Origin: Pseudomonas asplenii
GTDB lineage: Bacteria; Pseudomonadota; Gammaproteobacteria; Pseudomonadales; Pseudomonadaceae
Reading direction: 5' to 3'
Length of the DNA stretch: 64,000 bases
Assembly (NCBI RefSeq): GCF_900105475.1
Contig: NZ_LT629777.1
Coordinates: forward strand, 6,138,001 to 6,202,000
The translations under genes and the position numbers were made by a program. The notes below the pieces were generated by a model, which was given only the letters and a program-made list of their open reading frames with translations, made no database searches and was not told the DNA's origin. Position 1 is the first letter of the stretch. The number at the start of each line of letters is the position of its first letter. This document shows positions 8,893 through 17,600 of this stretch, one piece after another.

Positions 8893-8941
8893 CGCTGCCC
8901 AGCACTCTTGACCGGACAAGCTTGTGCACCAAGGACTTTTT

Positions 8942-10699
8942 ATGCGTTGGGTGTTGACCTTTTTTTTCCTGATCTTCGCCAGCCTGGCCCAAGCCGGTAA
9001 TGACCCGTTCGCGGTGAAAAAGCCGGAGTTCCCGCCTGCCCATCAGGTTTTCGTCTTCAGTTCGGAAAAGCTGGCCTCGGGCCAGACCCGCCTGTACTGG
9101 CAGATCAGCGACGGTTATTACCTTTATCAGAAACGCCTGAAGTTCGATGGCCTGGATCCGGCGCATCGCCCCTCGCTGCCCGCAGCGCTGGCCCACAACG
9201 ACGAGTTCTTTGGCGATCAGCCGGTCTATCGCACCGAACTGGAAGTGCTGATTCCGGCCGATGCCAGCGGCAAGGTCAGCGTCGGCTGGCAGGGTTGCGC
9301 CGATGCCGGGCTGTGTTATCCACCGCAGACCCAGGTGGTCGACCTGGGTAACCCGACGCCTGGGAAGCAGGCCGGCCCTGCGACGACAGCCAGCCAACCG
9401 GCGCAAGCCCGCGACCAGTCCCTGGCCAGCAGCCTGAGCGAACAGACGCTGGGCTGGAGCCTGCTGGCCTTCTTCGGCCTCGGCCTGCTGCTGGCGTTTA
9501 CCCCCTGCACCCTGCCCATGCTGCCGATTCTCGCCGGTATCGTGGTCGGCAGCGGCGCCAGTCCACGGCGCGGTTTCGCCCTGGCGGGCAGCTATGTGTT
9601 GAGCATGGCGCTGGTCTACGCAGGGCTGGGCATGCTCGCCGCGCTGCTGGGCGGCAATCTGCAGGCCTTCCTGCAACAACCCTGGCTGCTGGGCAGCTTC
9701 GCCGCCCTGTTCATCGTGCTGGCGCTGCCGATGTTCGGTTTCTTCGAACTGCAACTGCCCAGCGCCCTGCGCGATCGTCTGGAACGCGCCGGGCAAAATC
9801 GCCGTGGCGGCAGCCTGGTCGGCGCCGGGATTATCGGCGCGCTGTCGGCGTTGCTGGTCGGCCCGTGCATGACCGCGCCGCTGGCCGGCGCCCTGCTGTA
9901 CATCGCCCAGAGCGGCAACGTACTGCTCGGCGGCCTGGTGCTGTTCAGCCTCGGCATCGGCATGGGCCTGCCGTTGTTGCTGCTGGTGACCGTGGGCAAT
10001 CGGTTCCTGCCCAAGCCTGGGCCGTGGATGGACCGGGTCAAGGCGTTGTTCGGTTTCCTGTTCCTTGGCACCGCGATATTGATGATTCGCCCGGTAGTCG
10101 ACGAATCGCTGTGGATGATCCTCTGGGGCGCACTGGCGCTGCTGGTGGCTCGCGCGCTCTGGTCGCTGTCGCGCCAACCCGGTCGCGGCGCCCTGCCTGC
10201 CGCCGGCATCAGCCTGCTGCTGGGCTTGTGGGGCAGCCTGCTGGTGATCGGCGGCGCGGGTGGCGGCAGTGACCTGTGGCGCCCGCTGCAGATCTACAGC
10301 GGCGGTGCCGGCAGCAACGTGGTGAACCACGCAAATTTTGTCACCGTCAACGACCCCGCCGCGCTGCAGCGCGAGCTGGACCGCGCCAAGGCCAGCGGCC
10401 AGTGGGTCCTGGTGGATTACTACGCCGACTGGTGTACCTCGTGCAAGGTCATGGAGAAACAGGTGTTCACCCAGCCCGAGGTGATCGATGCCCTGCGCGA
10501 TGTGCACCTGGTACGCCTGGATGTGACCACCGACAATGCCGCCAGCCACCAGTTGCTGAGCCGCTTCGAAGTCCCCGGGCCCCCGACGCTGCTGTGGATC
10601 GCCCCCGAAGGCGACGAGCGCCGGGCCAGCCGTATCACCGGCGAAGTCGATGCCGCAGGTTTCCTGCAGAACTGGAACAACACACGAGGTGCCCGCTAA
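8942..10699 (+). CDS. dsbD2: DsbD-type protein-disulfide reductase (DsbD2)
   Basis: This 585-residue inner-membrane electron carrier moves reducing power from cytoplasmic thioredoxin to periplasmic thiol proteins. A signal peptide (MRWVLTFFFLIFASLAQA) is followed by the nDsbD domain with its cysteine pair in GCADAGLCYPP. Then comes an eight-helix membrane domain with the two key cysteines in TPCTLPM and GPCMTAPL. The C-terminal thioredoxin domain has WCTSC in the CxxC position at ~residue 500. The ATG at 8942 is used because AAGGA lies 7 nt upstream and it begins the signal peptide; the GTG at 8924 has no such support. It is the first gene of a three-gene unit with the downstream dsb genes, probably switched on by DsbRS. 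Confidence 0.93.
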   Translation: MRWVLTFFFLIFASLAQAGNDPFAVKKPEFPPAHQVFVFSSEKLASGQTRLYWQISDGYYLYQKRLKFDGLDPAHRPSLPAALAHNDEFFGDQPVYRTELEVLIPADASGKVSVGWQGCADAGLCYPPQTQVVDLGNPTPGKQAGPATTASQPAQARDQSLASSLSEQTLGWSLLAFFGLGLLLAFTPCTLPMLPILAGIVVGSGASPRRGFALAGSYVLSMALVYAGLGMLAALLGGNLQAFLQQPWLLGSFAALFIVLALPMFGFFELQLPSALRDRLERAGQNRRGGSLVGAGIIGALSALLVGPCMTAPLAGALLYIAQSGNVLLGGLVLFSLGIGMGLPLLLLVTVGNRFLPKPGPWMDRVKALFGFLFLGTAILMIRPVVDESLWMILWGALALLVARALWSLSRQPGRGALPAAGISLLLGLWGSLLVIGGAGGGSDLWRPLQIYSGGAGSNVVNHANFVTVNDPAALQRELDRAKASGQWVLVDYYADWCTSCKVMEKQVFTQPEVIDALRDVHLVRLDVTTDNAASHQLLSRFEVPGPPTLLWIAPEGDERRASRITGEVDAAGFLQNWNNTRGAR

Positions 10700-11569
10700 A
10701 TGCTGACCCTGACCCTCGGAACCTTCGCCCTGTCGATCAACCACCTGCTGTTGCTGCTGGCCCTCGCCCTGGCGACGCTGGTCGGCTGGTGGGTGGCCAA
10801 GCGCGGTGGCGAGAACCCGGAGTCGGTGCTGTTCAGCCTGTTCATCCTGGCACTGGTCGCCGCCCGGGGCAGCTTCGTGATCGCCTACTGGAGCTACTTT
10901 CGCAACGACCCGCTACAGATCCTCGATATTCGCGACGGGGGTTTCCTGCCCTGGCCCGGCCTGCTGGCGATACTGCTCGGCGCCCTGGCCTGGACCTGGC
11001 GCCGGCCGGCGCTGCGCAAGCCGCTGGGTTTCGGGCTGGGCAGCGGGTTGGCGTTCTGGCTGTTGGCAAGCTTTTCCACGACCCTCTATGAGCAAGGCTC
11101 GCGCCTGCCGGCCATCACCCTGCTCAACGCCGAGGGCCAGGCGGTGCAACTGAGCGACTATCAGGGCGGGCCGCTGGTGATCAACCTCTGGGCCACCTGG
11201 TGCCCACCCTGCCGCCGGGAAATGCCCGTACTGCAGAAGGCCCAGCGGGAACGCCAGGACGTGACCTTCCTGTTCGTCAACCAGGCCGAAAGCATGCAAA
11301 GCGTGACCACCTTCCTGATGACCCAGGGCTTGAATCTGGACAACGTCCTGTTCGACGGCCGCGGCCAGCTGGCACAAAACGTGGGCTCGATGGCCTTGCC
11401 CACCACTCTGTTGTACAACGCCGAAGGTCATCTGCTCGACAGTCACCTGGGTGAATTGTCCGAGGCCAGCCTGGCCCGCGTCTTGGAAAACTTCGGCCCT
11501 CCACACCCCGCCAAGGCCGCTTCGGCCACTGCAAGGAAACCGCTATGTCCGTCCACCGCCGCCTGCTGA
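10700..11569 (+). CDS. TlpA/DsbE-like thiol-disulfide protein with Lgt-like membrane domain
   Basis: The 289-residue protein starts immediately after the dsbD2 stop. The first ~135 residues are hydrophobic with about four membrane segments. They resemble the N-terminal half of prolipoprotein diacylglyceryl transferase (ARGSFVIAYWSYFRND, then ILDIRDGGF), but the HGG motif and later catalytic parts of Lgt are absent. Residues ~140-270 form a TlpA-type thioredoxin fold with WATWCPPCRREMPVL (CPPC) and a cis-Pro segment MALPTTLLYN. A membrane-tethered periplasmic reductase, recharged by DsbD2 and serving DsbG or cytochrome-type substrates, fits the gene order (PA2477 position). The 3' end overlaps dsbG by 25 nt. 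Confidence 0.85.
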   Translation: MLTLTLGTFALSINHLLLLLALALATLVGWWVAKRGGENPESVLFSLFILALVAARGSFVIAYWSYFRNDPLQILDIRDGGFLPWPGLLAILLGALAWTWRRPALRKPLGFGLGSGLAFWLLASFSTTLYEQGSRLPAITLLNAEGQAVQLSDYQGGPLVINLWATWCPPCRREMPVLQKAQRERQDVTFLFVNQAESMQSVTTFLMTQGLNLDNVLFDGRGQLAQNVGSMALPTTLLYNAEGHLLDSHLGELSEASLARVLENFGPPHPAKAASATARKPLCPSTAAC

Positions 11570-12324
11570 ACCTGAGTCTGAGCACCGCTTTCGGCGCGTT
11601 GCTGATACAGGCGCCAGCGTCACGGGCCGAAGAGCTGCCCGCACCGATCAGGAGCATCGAAGCCAAGGGGGCGAAGATCGTCGGGAGTTTCGATGCCCCC
11701 GATGGCCTGCGCGGCTACGCCGCCCAGTATCAGAATCGCGGCATGGCCCTGTACCTGACGCCCGACGGCAAGCATGTGATCGCCGGCAACCTGTATGACG
11801 CCGAGGGCAAGGACCTGAGCCAGGCGCCACTGCAAAAGCTGGTCTATGCGCCGATGTCCAGGCAGGTCTGGGGCGAGATGGAAAAGAGCAACTGGATCGA
11901 GGACGGCAAACAGGATGCGCCACGCATCGTCTATCTGTTCAGCGACCCCAACTGCCCGTACTGCAACATGTTCTGGGAACAGGCCCGGCCCTGGGTCGAG
12001 TCCGGCAAGGTGCAGTTGCGGCATATCATGGTCGGGATCATCCGCGAGGACAGCCCGGCCAAGGCGGCCGCCCTGTTCGCCGCCAAGGATCCGCAACAGG
12101 CCCTGCACGACCATGAAAAGGCCGGCAAGGCCAGCTCGCTCAAGCCCCTGGCGAAGATCCCGGCGGACCTGCAGGCCAAGCTCGATGCCAACACCAAGCT
12201 GATGGACGAGTTGGAGGTGTCGGCCACGCCGGCGATCTTCTACCTCGACGCCAACGGCGAACTGCAACAGCAGCAGGGCGCGCCGTCAGCGGACCTGCTG
12301 GTGAAGATTCTCGGCCCCAAGTAA
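11545..12324 (+). CDS. dsbG: DsbG-type periplasmic disulfide isomerase
   Basis: This 259-residue protein has a signal peptide ending near ASRAEE (~residue 28), an N-terminal dimerisation-like region and a C-terminal thioredoxin domain. The active site is DPNCPYCNMFW and the cis-Pro loop is VSATPAIFYLD. DsbG/DsbC proteins repair wrong disulfides or reduce sulfenylated cysteines in the periplasm and depend on DsbD for electrons, which fits the operon. AAGGA is placed 7 nt before the ATG at 11545, supporting the start despite the 25-nt overlap with the preceding gene. The position equals PA2476. Confidence 0.92.
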   Translation: MSVHRRLLNLSLSTAFGALLIQAPASRAEELPAPIRSIEAKGAKIVGSFDAPDGLRGYAAQYQNRGMALYLTPDGKHVIAGNLYDAEGKDLSQAPLQKLVYAPMSRQVWGEMEKSNWIEDGKQDAPRIVYLFSDPNCPYCNMFWEQARPWVESGKVQLRHIMVGIIREDSPAKAAALFAAKDPQQALHDHEKAGKASSLKPLAKIPADLQAKLDANTKLMDELEVSATPAIFYLDANGELQQQQGAPSADLLVKILGPK

Positions 12325-12513
12325 TAGGCCCGCCTGCCGGATGAACGCTCCTTCGCGCCTGTGGGAGCATTCGGGAAATTCCCCTGCGCGGCGCTCCTCC
12401 TACCGATTGCCTGCCGATTGTCCGGCGAGGGCTGTCGGCAAAGCACAAACGACAGGCAAGGGCACGACTCCCTAAGCTGCTGACTTCACTCGTCATCCCG
12501 CTGAAGGTCAGTC

Positions 12514-14625
12514 ATGTCGCTCAATATCTACCTGGCACAGATACGCCCTGTCCCACGCTCGCGCGCCCTGCCGTTTCCCGAGCACCTGGAACCGATCTGG
12601 GCCCAGGCCGGCCAAGTGCCGACCATGGAGTCCAATAGCCCGCTGCTCGTCATCAGCCAGGGCTGCATCGACTACTGGCCACTCAACAACCTCGGCAACC
12701 CGGGTGAACTGCATCTGCTGGCCTACGGGCCGGCCCGCGAGCTGCTGGGACACAAGGTGCTGAAGCTGGGCGACCGCAAGCTGGTGTCGGTACAGATCGA
12801 GCAGTCGGAACGGTTGGTCTTCCTTGATGAACAGCACGCACGTCATACCCGCAACCGCACGCTCCTGGACGAGACCGCGCACGATACTCACCAGTACTTC
12901 TGGATCATCAACAGCCACAGCGGCGCCGCCCTGAGCTGGGACAGCGACAGCCCGGACGTGACCCTGCAACCGCTCGCGGCGACCCGCCAGCAGATCTGGG
13001 TCGTCGACACCATTGGCGCCATCTTCACCGGCCGCGGCAACCGCCGCCTGTCAGCCCCGAAAGGCGATCTGGCCCTGTCCTCCCTGCACCTGATGGACAG
13101 TGACGAAACCGGTCATGACCAATGGAACATCGACCACCAGGGCCTTATCCGCTCGTTCGGCAATGACCTGGCCTGGACACAAACCGGCGAACACAGCGTG
13201 GAGCTCGCCGAGCACACGGCGACGCTGGCCGAACATCAACGCTGGCGCTTCAAGCCTTACCTCGTGTCGCCGTTCACCCGGGAGAACCCGCTGGCGCAGT
13301 TGCTGCCCGAACAACCGTTCTTTCTCGAGTGCGACCAACACCCGGGGTTCAGGTGGGCATTGACGGCTGCGCAGGCGCAATGGCTGCCGGCAACCGATAC
13401 CGAGGCGCAACACGGTGCCTGGCGCTACGCACAGGGCAAGCTGATCGATAGCGCCAGCGGCCTGGCGCTGACCTCACAGTCGGAACAGATCCTGCTCGCA
13501 ACGCCTCGGGATGAGGACGCCCATCAGCAGTGGTACATGAGCAGTGACGGTTGCCTGATTCAGCCCTTCAACGCAAAAGTGCTCGAATTCGAGGACGGGC
13601 AAGTCCGGCTCATGGACTACGACCTGCTGCGCCCCGCCCACGCACACTGGCAGATCCGCCACTTCCGCCAGCGCCGGGCCAGCATGGCGGTCTTCGAACC
13701 CCAACCGTTGGGCTACATCAGCAAACTGTCGATCACCGTCACCATCGCCAATGTTTTCTGGGGCGGGACCTCGGACAAGATCATGCTGACCCTGACTTCC
13801 CTCGACAAGGCCGTGCGCCTGTTCGATGCACCCCATGCCGGCGACTCGGTCACCCTCGATATCGATATCCAGGCGATGTTCGGCAAACCGAGCATCCCCA
13901 TGCGCGATGTCCATACGATCCTGTTCTACCAGGAGTCACGCGCCGTATCGGGTGGCAACGACCAATGGAAACTGGAATCGATCGTCCTCAAGGCCAACGA
14001 CCGCTACCTCAACGACTCGCTGCGCAACATCAATCGTTGGGTCTCGCCGCCCTTCCGTTCCGCACATATTTCCTGGGGCAGTACGATCTCCTGGTGCAAC
14101 TGGCGGGACATCCGCCACAACCGGCACATCGACTTCAACGGCCAGACCTACCCGGTGACGCTGATGCCCTACATCGGCGACCTGAAAGCCTGGCGCAACT
14201 ACGATCCGTCCAGCATTGACGGGGTCGGCCAATTGATCGGCATGAACCATGGTCGGCTCATCGGCGAAATCCTCAAGACCCGGGACTGTGAGGCACTCAA
14301 ACCCAATGAGGGCAACAACAGTTACACCTGGGTGTTCACCCCGGATGGCGCGATCATCTATCGTCTCTGGAACCATGACGACAGCGCGGGCTATATCCGA
14401 CACAGCCAACTGGGCAGTGGCAGATCGGTGATCTGCGCGGGCGAATTCAGAATAGAGAGAAGAGAGGATATCGACGGCGTCGTCGATGTCATCGCCATGG
14501 TGAACGATGCGTCGGGTCACTACAAACCCGATGGAGGAGCCTGCCTCGGCTCGGTCGAGGAGAAATTCAAGGCACTGGGCATCCCCACCGAACACATTAC
14601 ATGGTCCTACAGGGGCGCTGCGTAA
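12514..14625 (+). CDS. Protein with QxW lectin-like, PLAT-like and SGHY-motif parts (putative effector)
   Basis: The protein has 703 residues and no signal peptide. The first ~400 residues contain many QxW-type repeats (HQYFWII, HDQWNI, HQRWRF, HQQWYMS, HAHWQI), the hallmark of ricin-type beta-trefoil carbohydrate-binding folds, probably two copies. Residues ~405-510 look like a PLAT/C2-like sandwich (LSITVTIANVFWGGTSDKIM, then WKLESIVLKAN). The C-terminal ~150 residues carry YTWVFTPDGAIIYRLWNHDD and end with NDASGHYKPDGGACLG, a motif I associate with C termini of putative bacterial toxins or effectors. It stands alone between dsbG and pvdL, convergent with pvdL. The function is unknown; an environment-facing carbohydrate-binding effector is my inference. 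Confidence 0.75.
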   Translation: MSLNIYLAQIRPVPRSRALPFPEHLEPIWAQAGQVPTMESNSPLLVISQGCIDYWPLNNLGNPGELHLLAYGPARELLGHKVLKLGDRKLVSVQIEQSERLVFLDEQHARHTRNRTLLDETAHDTHQYFWIINSHSGAALSWDSDSPDVTLQPLAATRQQIWVVDTIGAIFTGRGNRRLSAPKGDLALSSLHLMDSDETGHDQWNIDHQGLIRSFGNDLAWTQTGEHSVELAEHTATLAEHQRWRFKPYLVSPFTRENPLAQLLPEQPFFLECDQHPGFRWALTAAQAQWLPATDTEAQHGAWRYAQGKLIDSASGLALTSQSEQILLATPRDEDAHQQWYMSSDGCLIQPFNAKVLEFEDGQVRLMDYDLLRPAHAHWQIRHFRQRRASMAVFEPQPLGYISKLSITVTIANVFWGGTSDKIMLTLTSLDKAVRLFDAPHAGDSVTLDIDIQAMFGKPSIPMRDVHTILFYQESRAVSGGNDQWKLESIVLKANDRYLNDSLRNINRWVSPPFRSAHISWGSTISWCNWRDIRHNRHIDFNGQTYPVTLMPYIGDLKAWRNYDPSSIDGVGQLIGMNHGRLIGEILKTRDCEALKPNEGNNSYTWVFTPDGAIIYRLWNHDDSAGYIRHSQLGSGRSVICAGEFRIERREDIDGVVDVIAMVNDASGHYKPDGGACLGSVEEKFKALGIPTEHITWSYRGAA

Positions 14626-14632
14626 CATTCGG

Positions 14633-14673
14633 CTTCGGGTTGCTCACATCCAAGGGACACGAGCAACCCGAAG
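14633..14673. terminator. 13-bp inverted repeat between convergent genes
   Basis: CTTCGGGTTGCTC (14633-14645) pairs perfectly with GAGCAACCCGAAG (14661-14673) around a 15-nt loop. It occupies the short gap between the 703-residue gene and the end of pvdL. No T-tract is present, so it may block read-through from both sides without being a classical intrinsic terminator. Confidence 0.55.
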
Positions 14674-14681
14674 AACCTGCC

Positions 14682-17600
14682 TTACAAGCCTTCCAGCTCG
14701 GCCATCAGGTCGCTCAGGCGATCGACCTTCTCCTCACTGATTTCACTGGCCTGCAGCCCGTCAATATAGCCGGCCAGTTCCTCCACCGTGCTGCACTCGA
14801 ACATCGCCCGCAACGGTACATTGCGTTGCAGGGTCTTTTGCACCCGTGACGCGATCTGCGTGGCCAACAGCGAATGCCCGCCCAGTTCAAAGAAGTTGTC
14901 CCGTACACCGACCCGCTCGACCTTCAGCACCTCGGCCCAGATGAGCGCCAGGGTTTCTTCCAGTGAGTTACGCGGGGCCAGGTAGTCCTGGCTCTGCAAC
15001 TGGCCGATCTCCAGGGCCGGCAGGGCCTTGCGGTCGAGCTTGCCGTTGGCGTTGAGTGGCAGGCGCTCCAGCCACAGCCAGTGCAACGGCACCATGTACT
15101 CCGGCAGTTCGGCACGCAGGCGCTGCTTGATCCGGTCCAGGCTCTCGGCCTGGCTCAGCGCCGAGTCGCTGGCCACCAGGTAACCGACCAGGTGCTTGCC
15201 GTTGACGCCCTCCTGCACGCCCACCGCCGCCTCGCGGACTTCCGGTTGCTCGTGCAGGCGCGCCTCGATTTCCCCCAGTTCGATCCGGTAACCGCGGATC
15301 TTCACCTGATGGTCGATCCGGCCGACGTATTCAAGCACACCATCGCTGCGCCGCCGCGCCAGATCGCCGGTGCGGTAGAGCCGCTCGCCCGCCGCCCCGA
15401 ACGGGTGCGGAACAAACGCCTGGGCCGTGCGCAGCGGATCGCTGACATAACCACGACCGACCCCGGTACCGGCCACGCACAACTCACCCACCGCCCCCAG
15501 CGGTACCAGCTCATCGGCGCCGTCGAGCAGGTACAGGCGGTTGTTGTCGGTCGGCGTACCGATCGGCAGGTAGCTGCCACGGGTCGAGGCCAGGTCGACG
15601 CGGAAGAACGCCACGTCGTCCGAACATTCTGCCGGGCCGTAGGCATTGACCAGCCCGACCTGTGGATAACGCAGCAACCACTGCTGCGCCAACTCCGGCG
15701 GCATCGCTTCGCCGGTGGGCAGCATCCAGCGCAGGCCATCAAGGCTGATGTGCTCCTGCGCCAGCATGCCCTGGATCAGCGACGGCACGCTTTCCAACAC
15801 GCTGATACGTTGCAGCCGAACATGCTCGAGCAGGCCCTGCGGATCATGGGCAATGGCATTCGGCACGATGTCCACCCGCGCACCGAACAGCGGCGCGGCG
15901 AGGAACTGCCAGACCGAAATGTCGAAGCTCTGCGAGGCGGTCTGGGCAATCACGTCGTTCTCGTCCAGTTGCAGGTACGGCACCTTGCTCAACTGGTTGT
16001 TGAGCATGCCGCGCTGCTCGACCATCACGCCCTTGGGCAGCCCGGTCGAACCGGAGGTGTAGATCACGTAGGCGAGGTTGTCCGGGCCGCTGTGGATACC
16101 CGGATTGACCAGCGGATACGCGCCCTGCTGCACGGTTTCCCAGACCAGCAGCCGAGGCCGCTCGCCGCTCAGTTCGCCGAGCAGTGCTTCGGCCTGGGCC
16201 CGGCAGGCCGCCGTGCAGACCAGCAACGGTGTGCGGCTCAGTTCGATGATCCGACTCAGGCGCTGGCTCGGCAGGCCCGGATCCAACGGCAGATAGCCGG
16301 CACCGGCCTTGAAGCTGCCGACGATCATGCCCAACAGGTCGAGGCTGCGTTCGGCCAGCAGCGCCACCGGCTGGTCGATCGCCACCCCGGCCGCCACCAG
16401 GGCATGCCCCAAACGGTTGCTGGAGTGGTTCAACTGCTCGTAGCTGAGCTGCAGGTCCTGGCACGTGGCGACGATACGCTGTGGATGGGCGGCGACCTGA
16501 GCCTCGAACAGCGCCACATAGCTCTGTTCCAGCGGATAGTCATGGGCACTCTGGTTGCAGCCGTCGAGCAGGAACTCGCGCTCCTCGGCACCCAGCAGCG
16601 GCAACTGGTCCATATCACCATGGAAACCGTCCACCAGCGCCAGCAGCAGGCGCTTGAATTCGCCCAGCAGGCGCTCGACGCTTTCCGCCTCGAAGTAACG
16701 CTGGTCGTAGGACAGGTGCAACCCCAGGTCATCGCCCGGGTAGCAGACCGCAGTCAACGGGAAGTTGGTATGGGTACGACCCGAGTCCGAGGTGGCGTTG
16801 AGGCTCTGCGCCCGATCCAGCACCGAGACTTCCACCGGCGCGTTCTCGAACACGAACAGACTGTCGAACAGCGGCTGGCCCTTGGGCAGCTCGCTCTGCT
16901 CCTGGATGGTCACCAGGGGCAGGTATTCGTACTCGCGCAGCTCCATGTTGCGTTCCAGCAGGCCGCCAAGCCAGTCACGCACGCTGCAGCGGGTGCCGTC
17001 TTCCGGCAGTTTCACCCGCAGCGCGATGCTGTTGATGAACAGGCCGACGGTGCGTTGCATCTGTGGCATTTCCACTGGGCGTCCAGCCACGGTGACGCCG
17101 AACAGCACGTCACGCTCGCCACTGAAACGACGCAGGACCAGGGCCCAGGCCGCCTGAGCGAAGGTGTTGACGGTCAACTGGTGCTGCTGCGCCAGTTCCC
17201 GCAGGCGCACGCCGTCACGTGGGTCGAGACGGGTGTAGCGGTCGCCCACCACCATGCCGCCGCTGTCGCCGGCGTGTTCACGCAGGAACGGCCGGTCGCT
17301 GGGGATATGGGTGGCGCGCTCGAAGCCCCGCAGGTTGCCCTGCCACCAGCGCCGGGCCTCGGCCAGGTCGCGGCGTTGCAACCAGCCGATGTAGTCACGG
17401 TAGCGCGGCGGTAGCGCCAGTTGTGCATCGCGACCTTCACCGAGGGCGGTGTAGATCTCGAAGAAGTCGTTCATCAGCAGCGAACGGCACCAGGCATCGA
17501 TCAGGATGTGGTGGTTGCTCATCATGAACCAGTAGCGCGCCTCCCCGACCTTGATCAGGCGCAGGTGGAACGGCGCCTCGTTCAACAGGTCGAAGCCGGC

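Noticed and set aside
8888..10744. 618-codon open frame antisense to dsbD2
   Set aside because: GC-rich shadow of a well-supported gene; low-complexity Gln/Ala/Arg composition and no recognisable motif.
12346..12412. CCTGTGGGAGC and GCTCCTCCTACC after dsbG resembling REP arms
   Set aside because: The two arms do not pair well enough; at most a decayed REP element.
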